A stretch of DNA of 64,000 nt from Levilactobacillus brevis (GCA_021383565.1 CP079699.1:2294001-2358000); one strand, 5' to 3'. Shown: positions 43,286-52,008, numbered from the stretch's first letter. The notes: generated by a model not told the origin, from the sequence alone. A program made the numbers and translations.

Positions 43286-45004
43286 TTATTTAAACGTCTG
43301 GTTCACATACGACTCAACCGTCCCGGTCTTAGCCGATTCGTTGACCCGACCAGTCAGTTTGACTTGGTCACCGGTCTTCATCAGCACGGCCTTCGGGTAG
43401 TCGGCGGTTCCGACCGTCCAGAGAGTGTCGTTGCCTTTGACCGCAAATAACACGTTTTGGTTGTCGCCGTTTGGAATTACCACAACCCGTTCCACGGTGC
43501 CCTTGAGCTTAACCGTCTTGGAGTTGGTGGTGGAACTAGCCGTTGAGCCGACCGTGGCAAGCTGAACCCGGTATTGGTCGAGCGCCTGAGTGGCCGTAGT
43601 GGCGTAAGCCTTCACACTCTGATCGGCGGCCTTGATGTAGGCGTAACTCCGGAAGGCCCCGGTGGAGTCTAACAGCGAAACGACCCAAGTTGGCGTGCCG
43701 TCGATGTTGTACATGATCGGCATGGTAGCCGACCATTTCTGGGCGACATATTCCTTTTCGGCAATCTTCTTGGCACCGTCACTGTCCATGACCCCGATGT
43801 TCTTCCCGGTGTAGTAGGTCAGCGTCCCCGTCCGGGCGTTAATCATGGAGTAACCCATGGTTGAGTCAGCGCTGGTCTTCGGCGAGGTGAAGTCATTGAA
43901 GTAGGAAATGTTGCCGTGCTTATCGACGACGGGCGTTACACCATCTTCAGTCCCGTTACTGTTAGGGTCCTTGACGCCTGTCTTGTTGAAGTGGGCGTTG
44001 AAGTAACCGTTGCCGTACCAACCGAAGATTTCGTTCATCTCGGCGGCAGTCGAGGAAGCAATTGATTCGTTAATAAACTTTGGTGCGCCGGCGGCCGTGT
44101 AGAGCTGGGTATCCCCCGTCTTAGCGTTGAGGACGACGACATGTAGACTCTTGTAGTTAATCCGACTGGAGACCCCCCGCGCCTTGTAGACGGTTTGGAT
44201 GAAGTAAGGTTCGCCGGAGTCCTTGATTTCGAGCTGCGGTTGGCCTTCCTGAACCCAGCCAGGGAAGCGGTTGTAGATTACCCGTTGTGCGTCTTCAAAG
44301 AGGTAGGCACTGGGTGTGTATTTCATGGATTGTTTGATAAAATGCGGTTCGGCATTGACGTTGGTGGCGTCAATCATGAAGTAACCGGGAGACTGTCTGG
44401 CCCGTTGCCAGCGCCAGAAACCGTCGAACTCCACCGGTGCGATGTAAACGGTCTTGCCCTTGACGACCTGTGTCTGCAAGGCTCCTAGCTTGTAGTAGGA
44501 GGTGTTCGGCACGGCACTCATGGCCTTGTTCATTTTGTTACGGACGGTCTTGGGTGCGATGGCGATGGGCGTGGCGTCCTTGTCTAAGAGGGGCGCGGTC
44601 TTCATCGTCTTGATTTTCAAGGAATTGTAGACCGGTTTGACGCCAAACTTGGTCTGTGCGGCCCCAAATAAACTGACCACGAAGAGTAAGGCGAGTAGCC
44701 CCGCGGCCACGTTTAAGCCTTTATTACGGCTGCGCACGCGGGGATGCTTATCGCCATTTTCCACCTCAACGTTGGGACTGCTGAGAGCCAGAAACGGCAG
44801 GTACAGCACCCCGCTGATGACGTTCATGATGATTAAGCTAAAGAGCGCCTTGCTGGGAAGAATGACGAAAACCACTCCGATGGCGATGAGGTAGTAGACA
44901 ATGTAGATGCCCGCCAGTAAGCGAAGGTTTTGGGGGCGTTGCACGATGCCCATAATCGCCATGATGAAGGCGGATAGCGTACAGAAGAAAGCAACTAGTA
45001 ACAT
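43286..45004 (-). CDS. polytopic membrane protein with large extracellular domain, function unknown
   Basis: The 572-residue protein has about four hydrophobic segments in the first 120 residues (approx. 1-20, 28-48, 52-74 and 98-117). A long extracytoplasmic part of about 450 residues follows. That part contains repeated PepSY-like turns (NAKTGDTQLYTAAG, INARTGTLTYYTGKN), a Ser/Thr linker near 490, and a C-terminal OB-like barrel (KLKGTVERVVV...LWTVGTADYPKAVLMKTGDQVKLTGRV). I start it at ATG 45004 with AAAGGG upstream rather than a TTG at 45022. I do not recognise a characterised homologue. It is monocistronic and likely acts at the cell surface. Confidence 0.65.
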   Translation of the reverse strand: MLLVAFFCTLSAFIMAIMGIVQRPQNLRLLAGIYIVYYLIAIGVVFVILPSKALFSLIIMNVISGVLYLPFLALSSPNVEVENGDKHPRVRSRNKGLNVAAGLLALLFVVSLFGAAQTKFGVKPVYNSLKIKTMKTAPLLDKDATPIAIAPKTVRNKMNKAMSAVPNTSYYKLGALQTQVVKGKTVYIAPVEFDGFWRWQRARQSPGYFMIDATNVNAEPHFIKQSMKYTPSAYLFEDAQRVIYNRFPGWVQEGQPQLEIKDSGEPYFIQTVYKARGVSSRINYKSLHVVVLNAKTGDTQLYTAAGAPKFINESIASSTAAEMNEIFGWYGNGYFNAHFNKTGVKDPNSNGTEDGVTPVVDKHGNISYFNDFTSPKTSADSTMGYSMINARTGTLTYYTGKNIGVMDSDGAKKIAEKEYVAQKWSATMPIMYNIDGTPTWVVSLLDSTGAFRSYAYIKAADQSVKAYATTATQALDQYRVQLATVGSTASSTTNSKTVKLKGTVERVVVIPNGDNQNVLFAVKGNDTLWTVGTADYPKAVLMKTGDQVKLTGRVNESAKTGTVESYVNQTFK

Positions 45005-45174
45005 GAGATAAACCCTTTCCAATTATGTCTAGAGAAATAGCGACTGGTTACGCTGAACGGTTAACATAAGCCGTTAACCTGGCGCACCAATGTATGTAAA
45101 AAATAATAACCTCCTCTAGTTTACCCTATTTATCCAGGCGACTAAAGGGGAACGAAGAAATCCGGGACGGAAAG

Positions 45175-45188
45175 TGACAGCGCTTTTA
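45175..45188. promoter_or_regulatory. cre-like site upstream of the membrane protein gene
   Basis: TGACAGCGCTTTTA matches the CcpA consensus at 13 of 14 positions, about 170 bp upstream of the minus-strand start codon. It could also be chance. Confidence 0.35.
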
Positions 45189-45209
45189 AAAAATAGCTGG
45201 TTCAGTGAC

Positions 45210-45310
45210 TGTGTAGAGAAGATGCGCCGGCAACCAGCCGGCAGAGATTATCGCCATTAAACTGGTCATCATCACCTGCGGCTACTAGGCATTCCGGCGC
45301 TGTGGGGGTG
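45210..45310 (+). repeat. dispersed intergenic repeat, copy E (left-end fragment)
   Basis: About 100 bp match the left part of copy D, including ttatcgccattaaact, cacctgcggct and attccggcgctgtggggg. The terminal repeat motif itself is not preserved and the right end is missing. Confidence 0.6.
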
Positions 45311-45377
45311 CCCGAACAAGAAAAAAGACCAGCGCCAACGGCTGGTCCCCAAACTTTTCAATTATCGAGGTGCGGTA

Positions 45378-45470
45378 CTAACGCTTAAACATGAAAATGC
45401 CCCGCACAATCTCTGCTCCGATTAAAACAATCATGAATGACCAGGTGACTAATGTTGCGACGCTCCCCAT
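45378..45470 (-). CDS. 30-residue single-span membrane peptide
   Basis: A short ORF read on the minus strand starts at ATG 45470 with a perfect GAGGAGGT site 7 bases upstream. It encodes MGSVATLVTWSFMIVLIGAE followed by IVRGIFMFKR. The product is one hydrophobic helix with a basic C-terminal end, like type I toxin peptides or small membrane regulators of Firmicutes. A promoter (TTGTGC, 17 bp, TACAAT) lies at 45541-45513. It is not homologous to a toxin I can name. A perfect 19-bp palindrome stands just beyond its promoter. Confidence 0.65.
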   Translation of the reverse strand: MGSVATLVTWSFMIVLIGAEIVRGIFMFKR

Positions 45471-45512
45471 TTGAAAGACCTCCTCGAATCCACGCGACTT
45501 CTAATTACCTTC

Positions 45513-45541
45513 ATTGTACGCTGGATGCCGAGATGGCACAA
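45513..45541 (-). promoter_or_regulatory. promoter of the 30-residue peptide gene
   Basis: On the minus strand, TTGTGC (45541-45536), a 17-bp spacer and TACAAT (45518-45513), about 43 bases before the start codon. Confidence 0.6.
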
Positions 45542-45556
45542 TAGGAAACGCTTACA

Positions 45557-45599
45557 TTTCTATAATTAATCGCTACATTTTAGCGATTAATTATAGAAA
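45557..45599. repeat. perfect 19-bp inverted repeat, AT-rich
   Basis: tttctataattaatcgcta (45557-45575) pairs perfectly with 45581-45599 across a 5-base loop. It lies 10 bp beyond the stop codon of the deacetylase gene and 16 bp from the -35 box of the small peptide gene. There is no T tract of normal terminator type, although it may still terminate the deacetylase transcript. Confidence 0.75.
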
Positions 45600-45608
45600 A
45601 AGTAACTG

Positions 45609-46463
45609 TCAGTGGTTTGTCACGACAATCAGATCGGCGAAGGTGGCCGTGGTCATGCCGGGTGTAATCCGCAGACGCGAGAGGTTATAGCGCCCCTGCT
45701 GCATCGTGGCGAAGCCCTCTTGGGTGGTCAATGCAATCTGGTAGCCACTTTGCTTAGCCAAGCGATGGGTGGTGGCGTTGGCCCGCCCCGCCGGATAGCA
45801 GAGCATTGCCGTATGTTGGTCGATCTGGGTGTCGAGCCACTGCTTGGATTTGACCAGCTCCTGTTTCTGTTGGGCGGTCGTCAGCGCGTTGAGGTTCAGG
45901 TGTTGTACCGTATGGCTGGCAAAGTCCACGTGACCGGACGCCTTCATCTGCTTCATTTGGGCGAGAGAAAGGTGATTACTTTTGTGCGTAAATCCCGTGA
46001 TGACGTTAATGGTTGCGTGGAGGTTGTACTTCTTCAGAACGGGTAACCCATTCGTCAAGTTGTCCTTGTAGGCATCATCGAGCGTGATCCAGACGATTTT
46101 TTTCTGCGGGACGGTGTTGGTGGTTAACGCACGGATGGCCTCGGCCGTGGTCAGCGTCCGGTAATGATGTTGCTTCAGATAGGCCATCTCCGCCGCGAAT
46201 TGTTGCTTGGGCACCCGCAGTTGATTGCCGCTAGAAATGCTGTGGTACATCAAAATCGGCAACTTCAATGGTTGCTTCAACTTGATCCACGGGGTTGCCT
46301 TGACCTCTTTAATGGCCGTGGATGACGCGTCCTGTCGTTGAATCCGGTTGTGGCGTGCCGGCCGACTGGTCGTATTCGGTCGTGATTGGCTCCACACAAA
46401 GCCGCCCGCTAGTAGCGCAATTAAGGCCAGACAGCCCCCCAAGAGCCACCATTTTCTCTTCAT
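45609..46463 (-). CDS. membrane-anchored polysaccharide deacetylase (NodB/CE4 family)
   Basis: The 284-residue protein has an N-terminal membrane anchor (about residues 6-25), a Thr/Ser/Arg-rich linker and a NodB homology domain. MYHSISSG marks its start, TLDDAY contains the catalytic and metal Asp residues, and SHTVQHLNL gives the metal histidines. It would remove acetyl groups from a cell-wall or exopolysaccharide N-acetylhexosamine outside the cell. I start it at ATG 46463, 7 bases after GGGGGA. No glycosyltransferase genes are adjacent, so peptidoglycan or an unlinked polysaccharide is the likely substrate. Confidence 0.88.
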   Translation of the reverse strand: MKRKWWLLGGCLALIALLAGGFVWSQSRPNTTSRPARHNRIQRQDASSTAIKEVKATPWIKLKQPLKLPILMYHSISSGNQLRVPKQQFAAEMAYLKQHHYRTLTTAEAIRALTTNTVPQKKIVWITLDDAYKDNLTNGLPVLKKYNLHATINVITGFTHKSNHLSLAQMKQMKASGHVDFASHTVQHLNLNALTTAQQKQELVKSKQWLDTQIDQHTAMLCYPAGRANATTHRLAKQSGYQIALTTQEGFATMQQGRYNLSRLRITPGMTTATFADLIVVTNH

Positions 46464-46529
46464 CACTAATTCCCCCAGTTTGTTCGTTTACTGTTTAGTA
46501 TAGGGGGTTCAGTGCTTGACGGCACGTAT

Positions 46530-47354
46530 TTAGTCCGCGCGTTGGGCCAAACGCCGGTAATAATCGATGGAATCGGGTTCGAGGTGGAGCGCCGCAATCG
46601 CTTCGCGGTCGGACATCTGGGGGTGTCGCCGGAGATAGTTAACTAAATAACCTTGGTACAGCACGGTCGGGCTCAGAGCGAACCCAACGACCGCCTCGTC
46701 GGGTTTCAAGTACTTGTGTAGGCCGGGCAATGTTAAGTGGGGATCGGCCGCCGCCCGTTGCTTCAAGAACCAGTCATTGGACTGGAAGCGTTGTTGGAGC
46801 GGTGCCAAAAAGGCGCGGAGTTCCGTCAAAAAGCGCTGCGCGGCGGGAGACCAGTCGTGCGGGTCCAGCTTGGCCGTGAAATGAGGTTGCAGGAAGGCCT
46901 GAACCGGATAGCCCTGTGCCACCAATAAGAGGGTCAGCCGGGTGTAAACGTGGAGCCGGCCGTCAGCCAGCAGTTGGTCGAGGTCATCGACCCAGCGGTA
47001 ATTCAGCGGCTGAGGGGCCTGCTTGGGCTTACTCTTCAGATCGAGGGTGGGGAGGTAAGGTGTCCAGTGGTGGGAGAAGAGAAATTTAAAATACACGTTG
47101 AGGTGAGATAACACCTTATTATAGGTTTGATTTTGAATTTGCCGCGCGTCCACCAGCATGGCCAGGTACTGCTCGACATCGGGTGTTTGGAGCTGATTCA
47201 CGCGGTGGTCGCGTTGATAGGTGGGGTTGAAGTTCTCCAGGTATTTAAAAAAGTCTGTCAGCGTGGCGTTGTATTCATCCTGGGTCGCCTGGGCCATAGA
47301 TCGCTGGCGGAGCGTTCGGTTGAAGGCGTCTTGATAGGGATAGGATTGAGTCAT
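46530..47354 (-). CDS. tyrosine-recombinase-like protein without a catalytic domain
   Basis: The 274-residue protein begins with a phage-integrase SAM-like core-binding domain (about residues 8-100; QDEYNATLTDFFKYLENFN and NKVLSHLNVYFKFLF). The remaining sequence (about 110-274) does not contain the RHRY catalytic arrangement of tyrosine recombinases. It may be a DNA-binding protein derived from a recombinase, or have a divergent second domain ending SDREAIAALHLEPDSIDYY that resembles a helical DNA-binding tail. ATG 47354 has AAGGAAG 8 bases upstream. It is not flanked by phage genes or obvious att sites. Confidence 0.65.
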   Translation of the reverse strand: MTQSYPYQDAFNRTLRQRSMAQATQDEYNATLTDFFKYLENFNPTYQRDHRVNQLQTPDVEQYLAMLVDARQIQNQTYNKVLSHLNVYFKFLFSHHWTPYLPTLDLKSKPKQAPQPLNYRWVDDLDQLLADGRLHVYTRLTLLLVAQGYPVQAFLQPHFTAKLDPHDWSPAAQRFLTELRAFLAPLQQRFQSNDWFLKQRAAADPHLTLPGLHKYLKPDEAVVGFALSPTVLYQGYLVNYLRRHPQMSDREAIAALHLEPDSIDYYRRLAQRAD

Positions 47355-47431
47355 GGGCAACACTTCCTTTGCTAAAAATTACGTTAACTTAGACAATCAA
47401 CCACAACCGTTAAGTCGTGGCATTCGAGCGG

Positions 47432-48469
47432 TTAAGCCGAGGTCGTTTGCGCGGCCCGGACTTTTTGACGTAGTTGTTCTTTTTGGTCTTCGTTGATAAA
47501 GGCGGCATCGATGGCGTTGAGCGTCAGGCGCTCCAGTAGTGACCAGTTCAGGCCGAATTGCTTACGTAGTGTGACGAATTCATCGGTCAACGTGACGTTG
47601 GACACGGTCCGATCATCGGTGTTTACGGTGACTTTCAGGCCGGCACTGAGAAATTCCGAGAGGGGAAAGTCCGCCCAGCTCTGAACGGCCTTAGTCTGGA
47701 TGTTACTGGTCGGACAAATCTCAATGGTGGCGCCGGCTTCCTTCGTTTGCGCGATGGCAGCTGGAAAGCCACTCATGTGGACACCGTGACCAATGCGTTT
47801 GGCGCCCATGGTCAGGGCTACGACCACGTTGTCGACGGGCCCTGCCTCGCCCGCGTGAAGGGTAAAGGGCAGACCCGTCGCTTGTCCGGCACGGATGGCG
47901 TCGACCAGGTCGATCGTCGGATGATTGTATTCATCGCCGGCGAAGTCCAAGCCGACCACCCCCTGATCCTTGAACTCAGCGGCGGTTCGGAAGACCTCGA
48001 TACACTCGTCCAGCGGCCGATCACGCATCGCACAGATGATGGCGTTGACCGGCACACCGAATGCCTGAGTCCCCGCGTGCAGGCCGTCTAGCGTTGCCGC
48101 AATGGCATCGCGGATGGATAAGCCCTTGGCAGTGAAGATGGCAGGGGCAAACCGTGTTTCTAAGTAAATCAAACCGTCCTGAGCGGCGGTCTGAACCATG
48201 TCGTAGCCAGCGATCCGGAGTTGTTCCGGGGTCTGCATGAGATCGGTAACGACTTGGAATCGTTTTAAGTAGTCAATCAGACTGACGGTGTCGATGGGTG
48301 CCGATACCAAGGTCCGGAGCGCCGTGTCGCTGGCTGGCAGCTCGGCACCGGTCACGGCTGCCATTTTACGGAGCGCGGGGAGCGAAATCGACCCGTCGAG
48401 GTGGCAGTGCAATTCAACTTTGGGGTACTGACGAACAGCGTCTGCGGTAAAAGGGTTAACTTGAGACAT
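47432..48469 (-). CDS. add: adenosine deaminase
   Basis: The 345-residue TIM-barrel metalloenzyme has the zinc ligands H21-C-H23 in ELHCHLDGS, the catalytic stretch HAGEAG, IGHGVHM and the terminal NTDDRTVS aspartates. It converts adenosine to inosine in the cytoplasm for purine salvage. A perfect AGGAGG lies 8 bases before its ATG. An extended -10 (TG-G-TATAAT) precedes it. It appears monocistronic. Residues match true ADA and not adenine deaminase (AHxGE variations), although the substrate cannot be tested here. Confidence 0.92.
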   Translation of the reverse strand: MSQVNPFTADAVRQYPKVELHCHLDGSISLPALRKMAAVTGAELPASDTALRTLVSAPIDTVSLIDYLKRFQVVTDLMQTPEQLRIAGYDMVQTAAQDGLIYLETRFAPAIFTAKGLSIRDAIAATLDGLHAGTQAFGVPVNAIICAMRDRPLDECIEVFRTAAEFKDQGVVGLDFAGDEYNHPTIDLVDAIRAGQATGLPFTLHAGEAGPVDNVVVALTMGAKRIGHGVHMSGFPAAIAQTKEAGATIEICPTSNIQTKAVQSWADFPLSEFLSAGLKVTVNTDDRTVSNVTLTDEFVTLRKQFGLNWSLLERLTLNAIDAAFINEDQKEQLRQKVRAAQTTSA

Positions 48470-48507
48470 GGTGAGGTCCTCCTTTGGAATAATGGTGCTT
48501 CCGTTAA

Positions 48508-48516
48508 TTATACCAT
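48508..48516 (-). promoter_or_regulatory. extended -10 promoter of add
   Basis: On the minus strand TG-G-TATAAT lies about 40 bases before the add start codon, and the -35 is weak. Confidence 0.5.
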
Positions 48517-48519
48517 GAT

Positions 48520-48947
48520 AGCGCTTAACTAATCGACTGCGCCGGGGATAATTTTGACGCGTAATCGGTGCTAGTAGCGGCCGGAGGTGATGCTTAGTCT
48601 TGAGGTGTGCGGTCGGGGTGGGGGGTTCCCACGGTTTGCGATTGTAAAAGGTAAGTCACTGAACAAACCGGTGCATAAATTAGGCGTAAACATAATGGTT
48701 GATGGCGCTTTTTCATGACGAATGGATTGCAAATTTTACAATTTCAAAATTTAGGTAAAAGTCATTGTTTCTGGTGAATAAACATTATAGAATTGATTTA
48801 ATTCAATTGGCGAGTCACGCCTCACAAGTTATCCATGGGTGGCGAGCCCATAATTTTTAAAACAAAAGTTAATACATTAAATAGCGAAAGCGCTCAAATG
48901 TTTAGTTTGGGGGACAAAGGTAACGTAGAAGAGAAGGAGTAATGGCA
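48520..48947. other. AT-rich intergenic region before oatA, no gene found
   Basis: It contains an inverted repeat aattga/tcaatt (48791-48808), a hairpin atggg/cccat (48836-48852) and TATAGA-like -10 candidates near 48786. These may form the oatA promoter and leader; no ORF with a ribosome site was seen. Confidence 0.4.
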
Positions 48948-50885
48948 ATGAATCATTTCAATACGGAGCTGACGCGCATGGGGTTGCGGCAGCAACGGGC
49001 GGGGAAACGGCGTTACATTACCGGTTTTGACGGTATTCGGACGCTGGCCGTTCTGGGCGTCATCATTTACCATTTGGCGCCGTCGACCTTGCAAGGGGGA
49101 TATTTGGGTGTGCCCATCTTCTTTGTGGTGTCGGGGTATTTAATTACATATTTATTAATTCAGGAGTTTGATGTTTCGGGTAAGATTGATGTTCTGGGGT
49201 TCTACAGCCGCCGGGTCAAGCGGCTGTATCCGGCGCTGGTCGCGATGATTTTAGGCACGACGGCGTACATTACCCTCTTTCAGCGGAGCCTGTTGGCCAA
49301 TATTCGGGGGACTGTGCTGACCAATCTAATCTACGGCTACAACTGGTTTGAGATCAACCACGGGCAATCGTACTTTGACCGGTTCAGCGGGGAGTCGCCG
49401 TTTACTCACCTCTGGTCCCTGTCGATCGAAGGGCAATTTTACTTGGTCTGGCCGTTGGTAGTGCTGGGACTCTTGTTGTTCGTGCGGCATAAGTCGCGGC
49501 GGTTGGCGATTCTGCTGACCGTGGCGGTGGCCTCGGCCTTGGCCATGGCGTTGCTGTACAGTCCGAATAATCCCAACCGGGTTTACTACGGGACGGACAC
49601 GCGGATGTTTGCGATTCTGATTGGTGCGGGGATGGCCTTCGTTTGGCCGGCGCATAAATTAAAGGCGGACATTCAGCGTAATCAACGGTTGACTCTCGAT
49701 GTGCTGGGGGGATTGTCGTTGCTGGCCTTGATTTACCTCTTCTTTACAATGAGTGGTCAGGCCACGAGCACGTATCGTGGCGGGATGTTCTGGTTCACGG
49801 TTCTCTCCGGCATTCTGGTGGGGACGGTTGCCCATCCGGGAAGCGATATGAATCGAATTCTGACGAATCCCGTTTTCAGTTACGTCGGGAAACGCAGCTA
49901 TGGAATTTACCTCTACCAATTTCCGGTAATGATTTTCTACGAGGCTAAGGTGAACATTGGCAATCACCCGTTGCTCAATGCGCTGGTGGAAGTGGCCCTT
50001 ATCATGGTGATTACGGAAATGAGTTACCGCTGGATCGAAAATCCAATGCGGCATTACCATTACGGGCAATTGACCGGCGATGTCGTGCGTTACCTGCAAC
50101 AGCCACGGGCACACCGGTTTGTTAATACGTTTGGCGTCGTAGCGGCCGTGCTCTTTGGCCTGACGGCAGTCGGCTTTGTCCAACAACCGGCAGCGGCGAA
50201 ACCCACGGCTCTGCAGAAGACGATCACGGCGCGACAGGCGGCCACGAAGAAGCAGAATGCGGCGGCGGTCAAGAAACAAAAGGCCTTAGCAGCGGCGGCT
50301 TCGAAGAAGAAACACGATAAAGCCGTGGCCTTCTCCAAGCTGTCAGCGGCGGATAAGAAGTTGTCCAAGCACTATTTCTTAACGCCAGAAGAGGTGTTGA
50401 GCAGTAAGCAGACGCCATTGACGGCGATCGGTGACTCTGTGTTGCTGGATGATTCTGGTGACCTTCAGGACGTCTTTCCGGGCGCAATCGTGAACGGTAA
50501 GGTGGGTCGACAAGCGGCCGACATGAAGGACGTCATCACGGCGATGGCACAGCAGGGCCAGCTGGCGAAGAACGTTCTGATTAATATCGGGACGAACGGT
50601 TATGTCACGCCGGAACAGGCCGATGACATCGTGCACGCGATTGGCCCGGATCACCAAATCTTCTGGGTGACGGCCCACGTGCCCACGCGTGAATGGCAGA
50701 ACTCCGTCAACAATCGGATTCATAAGACGGCGGACAAGTACCACAACGTCCACGTGATTGACTGGTACACCGCGGCGAAGAACCAGCCCAAGTGGTTTGT
50801 CAGTGATCATGTCCATCCAAATGACTACGGAAACCGCTACTACACGTCGTTGATTGCCAAGGCAGTCGCTAAGGAAAATAAGTAA
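48948..50885 (+). CDS. oatA: peptidoglycan O-acetyltransferase (acyltransferase-3 plus SGNH domain)
   Basis: The 645-residue protein has two parts. Residues ~18-400 form an Acyltransferase_3 membrane domain with ten or more helices, starting YITGFDGIRTLAVLGVIIYH (catalytic His) and SGYLITYLL. A basic Ala/Lys linker (about 405-470) leads to an extracellular SGNH esterase-type domain with GDSV (S497), INIGTNG and DHVHP (D620, H623). This is the OatA architecture, which acetylates MurNAc in peptidoglycan and confers lysozyme resistance. I start it at ATG 48948, 8 bases after AAGGAG. A strong terminator follows. Confidence 0.9.
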   Translation: MNHFNTELTRMGLRQQRAGKRRYITGFDGIRTLAVLGVIIYHLAPSTLQGGYLGVPIFFVVSGYLITYLLIQEFDVSGKIDVLGFYSRRVKRLYPALVAMILGTTAYITLFQRSLLANIRGTVLTNLIYGYNWFEINHGQSYFDRFSGESPFTHLWSLSIEGQFYLVWPLVVLGLLLFVRHKSRRLAILLTVAVASALAMALLYSPNNPNRVYYGTDTRMFAILIGAGMAFVWPAHKLKADIQRNQRLTLDVLGGLSLLALIYLFFTMSGQATSTYRGGMFWFTVLSGILVGTVAHPGSDMNRILTNPVFSYVGKRSYGIYLYQFPVMIFYEAKVNIGNHPLLNALVEVALIMVITEMSYRWIENPMRHYHYGQLTGDVVRYLQQPRAHRFVNTFGVVAAVLFGLTAVGFVQQPAAAKPTALQKTITARQAATKKQNAAAVKKQKALAAAASKKKHDKAVAFSKLSAADKKLSKHYFLTPEEVLSSKQTPLTAIGDSVLLDDSGDLQDVFPGAIVNGKVGRQAADMKDVITAMAQQGQLAKNVLINIGTNGYVTPEQADDIVHAIGPDHQIFWVTAHVPTREWQNSVNNRIHKTADKYHNVHVIDWYTAAKNQPKWFVSDHVHPNDYGNRYYTSLIAKAVAKENK

Positions 50886-50900
50886 ACTGATTAGACGTTG

Positions 50901-50950
50901 ACCACCCGCTATTTCTAGCACGTTTGTGTGAGAAATAGCGGGTGGTTTTG
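50901..50950. terminator. strong terminator after oatA
   Basis: A 16-bp perfect inverted repeat (50901-50916 with 50931-50946) is followed by TTTT. Confidence 0.9.
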
Positions 50951-51136
50951 TCATTCATGAAATCTGGTGTGAGCGGTATGACGGTGCGCCAATGCATCGC
51001 CGATTAGCCCTTTAAAGGGTCATCAACCTGATTCATTTGTCACCACCGAATATTCTCAGATGACATCAATGACCACTCAAAATGTTAGTTCCCTGACTTT
51101 ACCGTTAGGCCGCGTTTTTTTACACTTTTTAGGCCA

Positions 51137-51152
51137 AAATGAGCGCTCATTT
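51137..51152. promoter_or_regulatory. 16-bp perfect palindrome upstream of the secreted repeat protein gene
   Basis: aaatgagcgctcattt is fully symmetric and lies immediately upstream of a plausible weak promoter (TCGGCA at 51155, 17 bp, GATACT). It looks like the operator of a dimeric regulator. A second palindrome, ccctttaaaggg, lies at 51008-51019. The 50951-51230 region otherwise has no supported gene. Confidence 0.5.
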
Positions 51153-51230
51153 CGGTCGGCAAAAAAAGACCGTGGTAAGATACTATTTGAGTTCAGGGAT
51201 GAATTCAAAAATTTACTGGGGGTAATTGTT

Positions 51231-51989
51231 ATGATGAAAAAAGTTGCAATGATCGCGGCCGCCGCTGCGATGGTATTACCATTGGGGATGGGTGCCATTG
51301 CTCCCGCAAATGACAGCGTCACAGCTTTTGCGGCAACAAAGACAGCAGCTAAAAAGGTCACCCACACTTTAATTAGTGCTAAAACCATCAAAAAAGCGGC
51401 TTACCACGTTAAGAGTGGCAAACCAGCACTCTATAGTGCAAAGTTTGCGGCAGACCAGGCAAAGGTTACGATGACCAAGAAGGGCACCTTAGCAGGGAGC
51501 AAGACTTACTACGCAACCAAGAAGATTGTGGTTAAAGTCAAGGCAACGAAGACCACTAAGGCTAAAAAGGTCACCTACGCTTACATCAAGACAGCTAACG
51601 GCAAGACAGCGGGTTGGGTAGCACTTTCCAAACTGACTGCCGGCAAGTTCATGGCTGCTGATGGTAAGGCCGATGCCAAGAAGGCCGCAGATAAAGTTGC
51701 AGCCAAGACCTACACGCTGGTTAGTGCTAAGAACCTGAAGAAGACCGCGTTCCACTTCAAGGGCAACACACCAGCATTCTACTCCGGCAAATTCGCCGCT
51801 GACAAGTCCAAGGTTACGTTGACGAAGAAGGGCTTATTGCCACAAAGCAAGACCTTCTACGCAACCAAGACAATCACGATTAAGAAAGCTAAGAAGAACG
51901 TGAAGTACAACTACGTAACTAATGGCAAGACGAAGGGCTGGGTTCTGGCTTCCCAACTGACTGCTGGCAAGTTCATGGCAGCTGATTAG
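51231..51989 (+). CDS. secreted protein with two SLAP/GW-like repeats
   Basis: The 252-residue protein has a signal peptide (MMKKVAMIAAAAAMVLPLG..., cleavage probably after AFA near residue 36). Two homologous units of about 90 residues follow (about 43-140 and 160-250). Each has ISAK/VSAK, AAYH/AFHF, PALYSAKFAAD/PAFYSGKFAAD, TKKGTL/TKKGLL, KTYYATK/KTFYATK and a closing TAGKFMAAD. The protein is very lysine-rich, which favours electrostatic binding to teichoic acids. It resembles lactobacillus SLAP or GW modules but has no enzymatic domain. I start it at ATG 51231 behind GGGGG; upstream in-frame codons lack a ribosome site. Confidence 0.8.
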   Translation: MMKKVAMIAAAAAMVLPLGMGAIAPANDSVTAFAATKTAAKKVTHTLISAKTIKKAAYHVKSGKPALYSAKFAADQAKVTMTKKGTLAGSKTYYATKKIVVKVKATKTTKAKKVTYAYIKTANGKTAGWVALSKLTAGKFMAADGKADAKKAADKVAAKTYTLVSAKNLKKTAFHFKGNTPAFYSGKFAADKSKVTLTKKGLLPQSKTFYATKTITIKKAKKNVKYNYVTNGKTKGWVLASQLTAGKFMAAD

Positions 51990-52008
51990 TCGCACTCCAG
52001 TATAATTT

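Noticed and set aside
45378-45470. Assigning the 30-residue peptide to the Fst or holin-like toxin families
   Set aside because: The sequence does not share their recognisable motifs, so only a structural description is given.
45557-45599. Palindrome as an ordinary rho-independent terminator of the deacetylase gene
   Set aside because: The stem is AT-rich and lacks a following U tract on the minus strand. I list it as an inverted repeat of undecided role instead.
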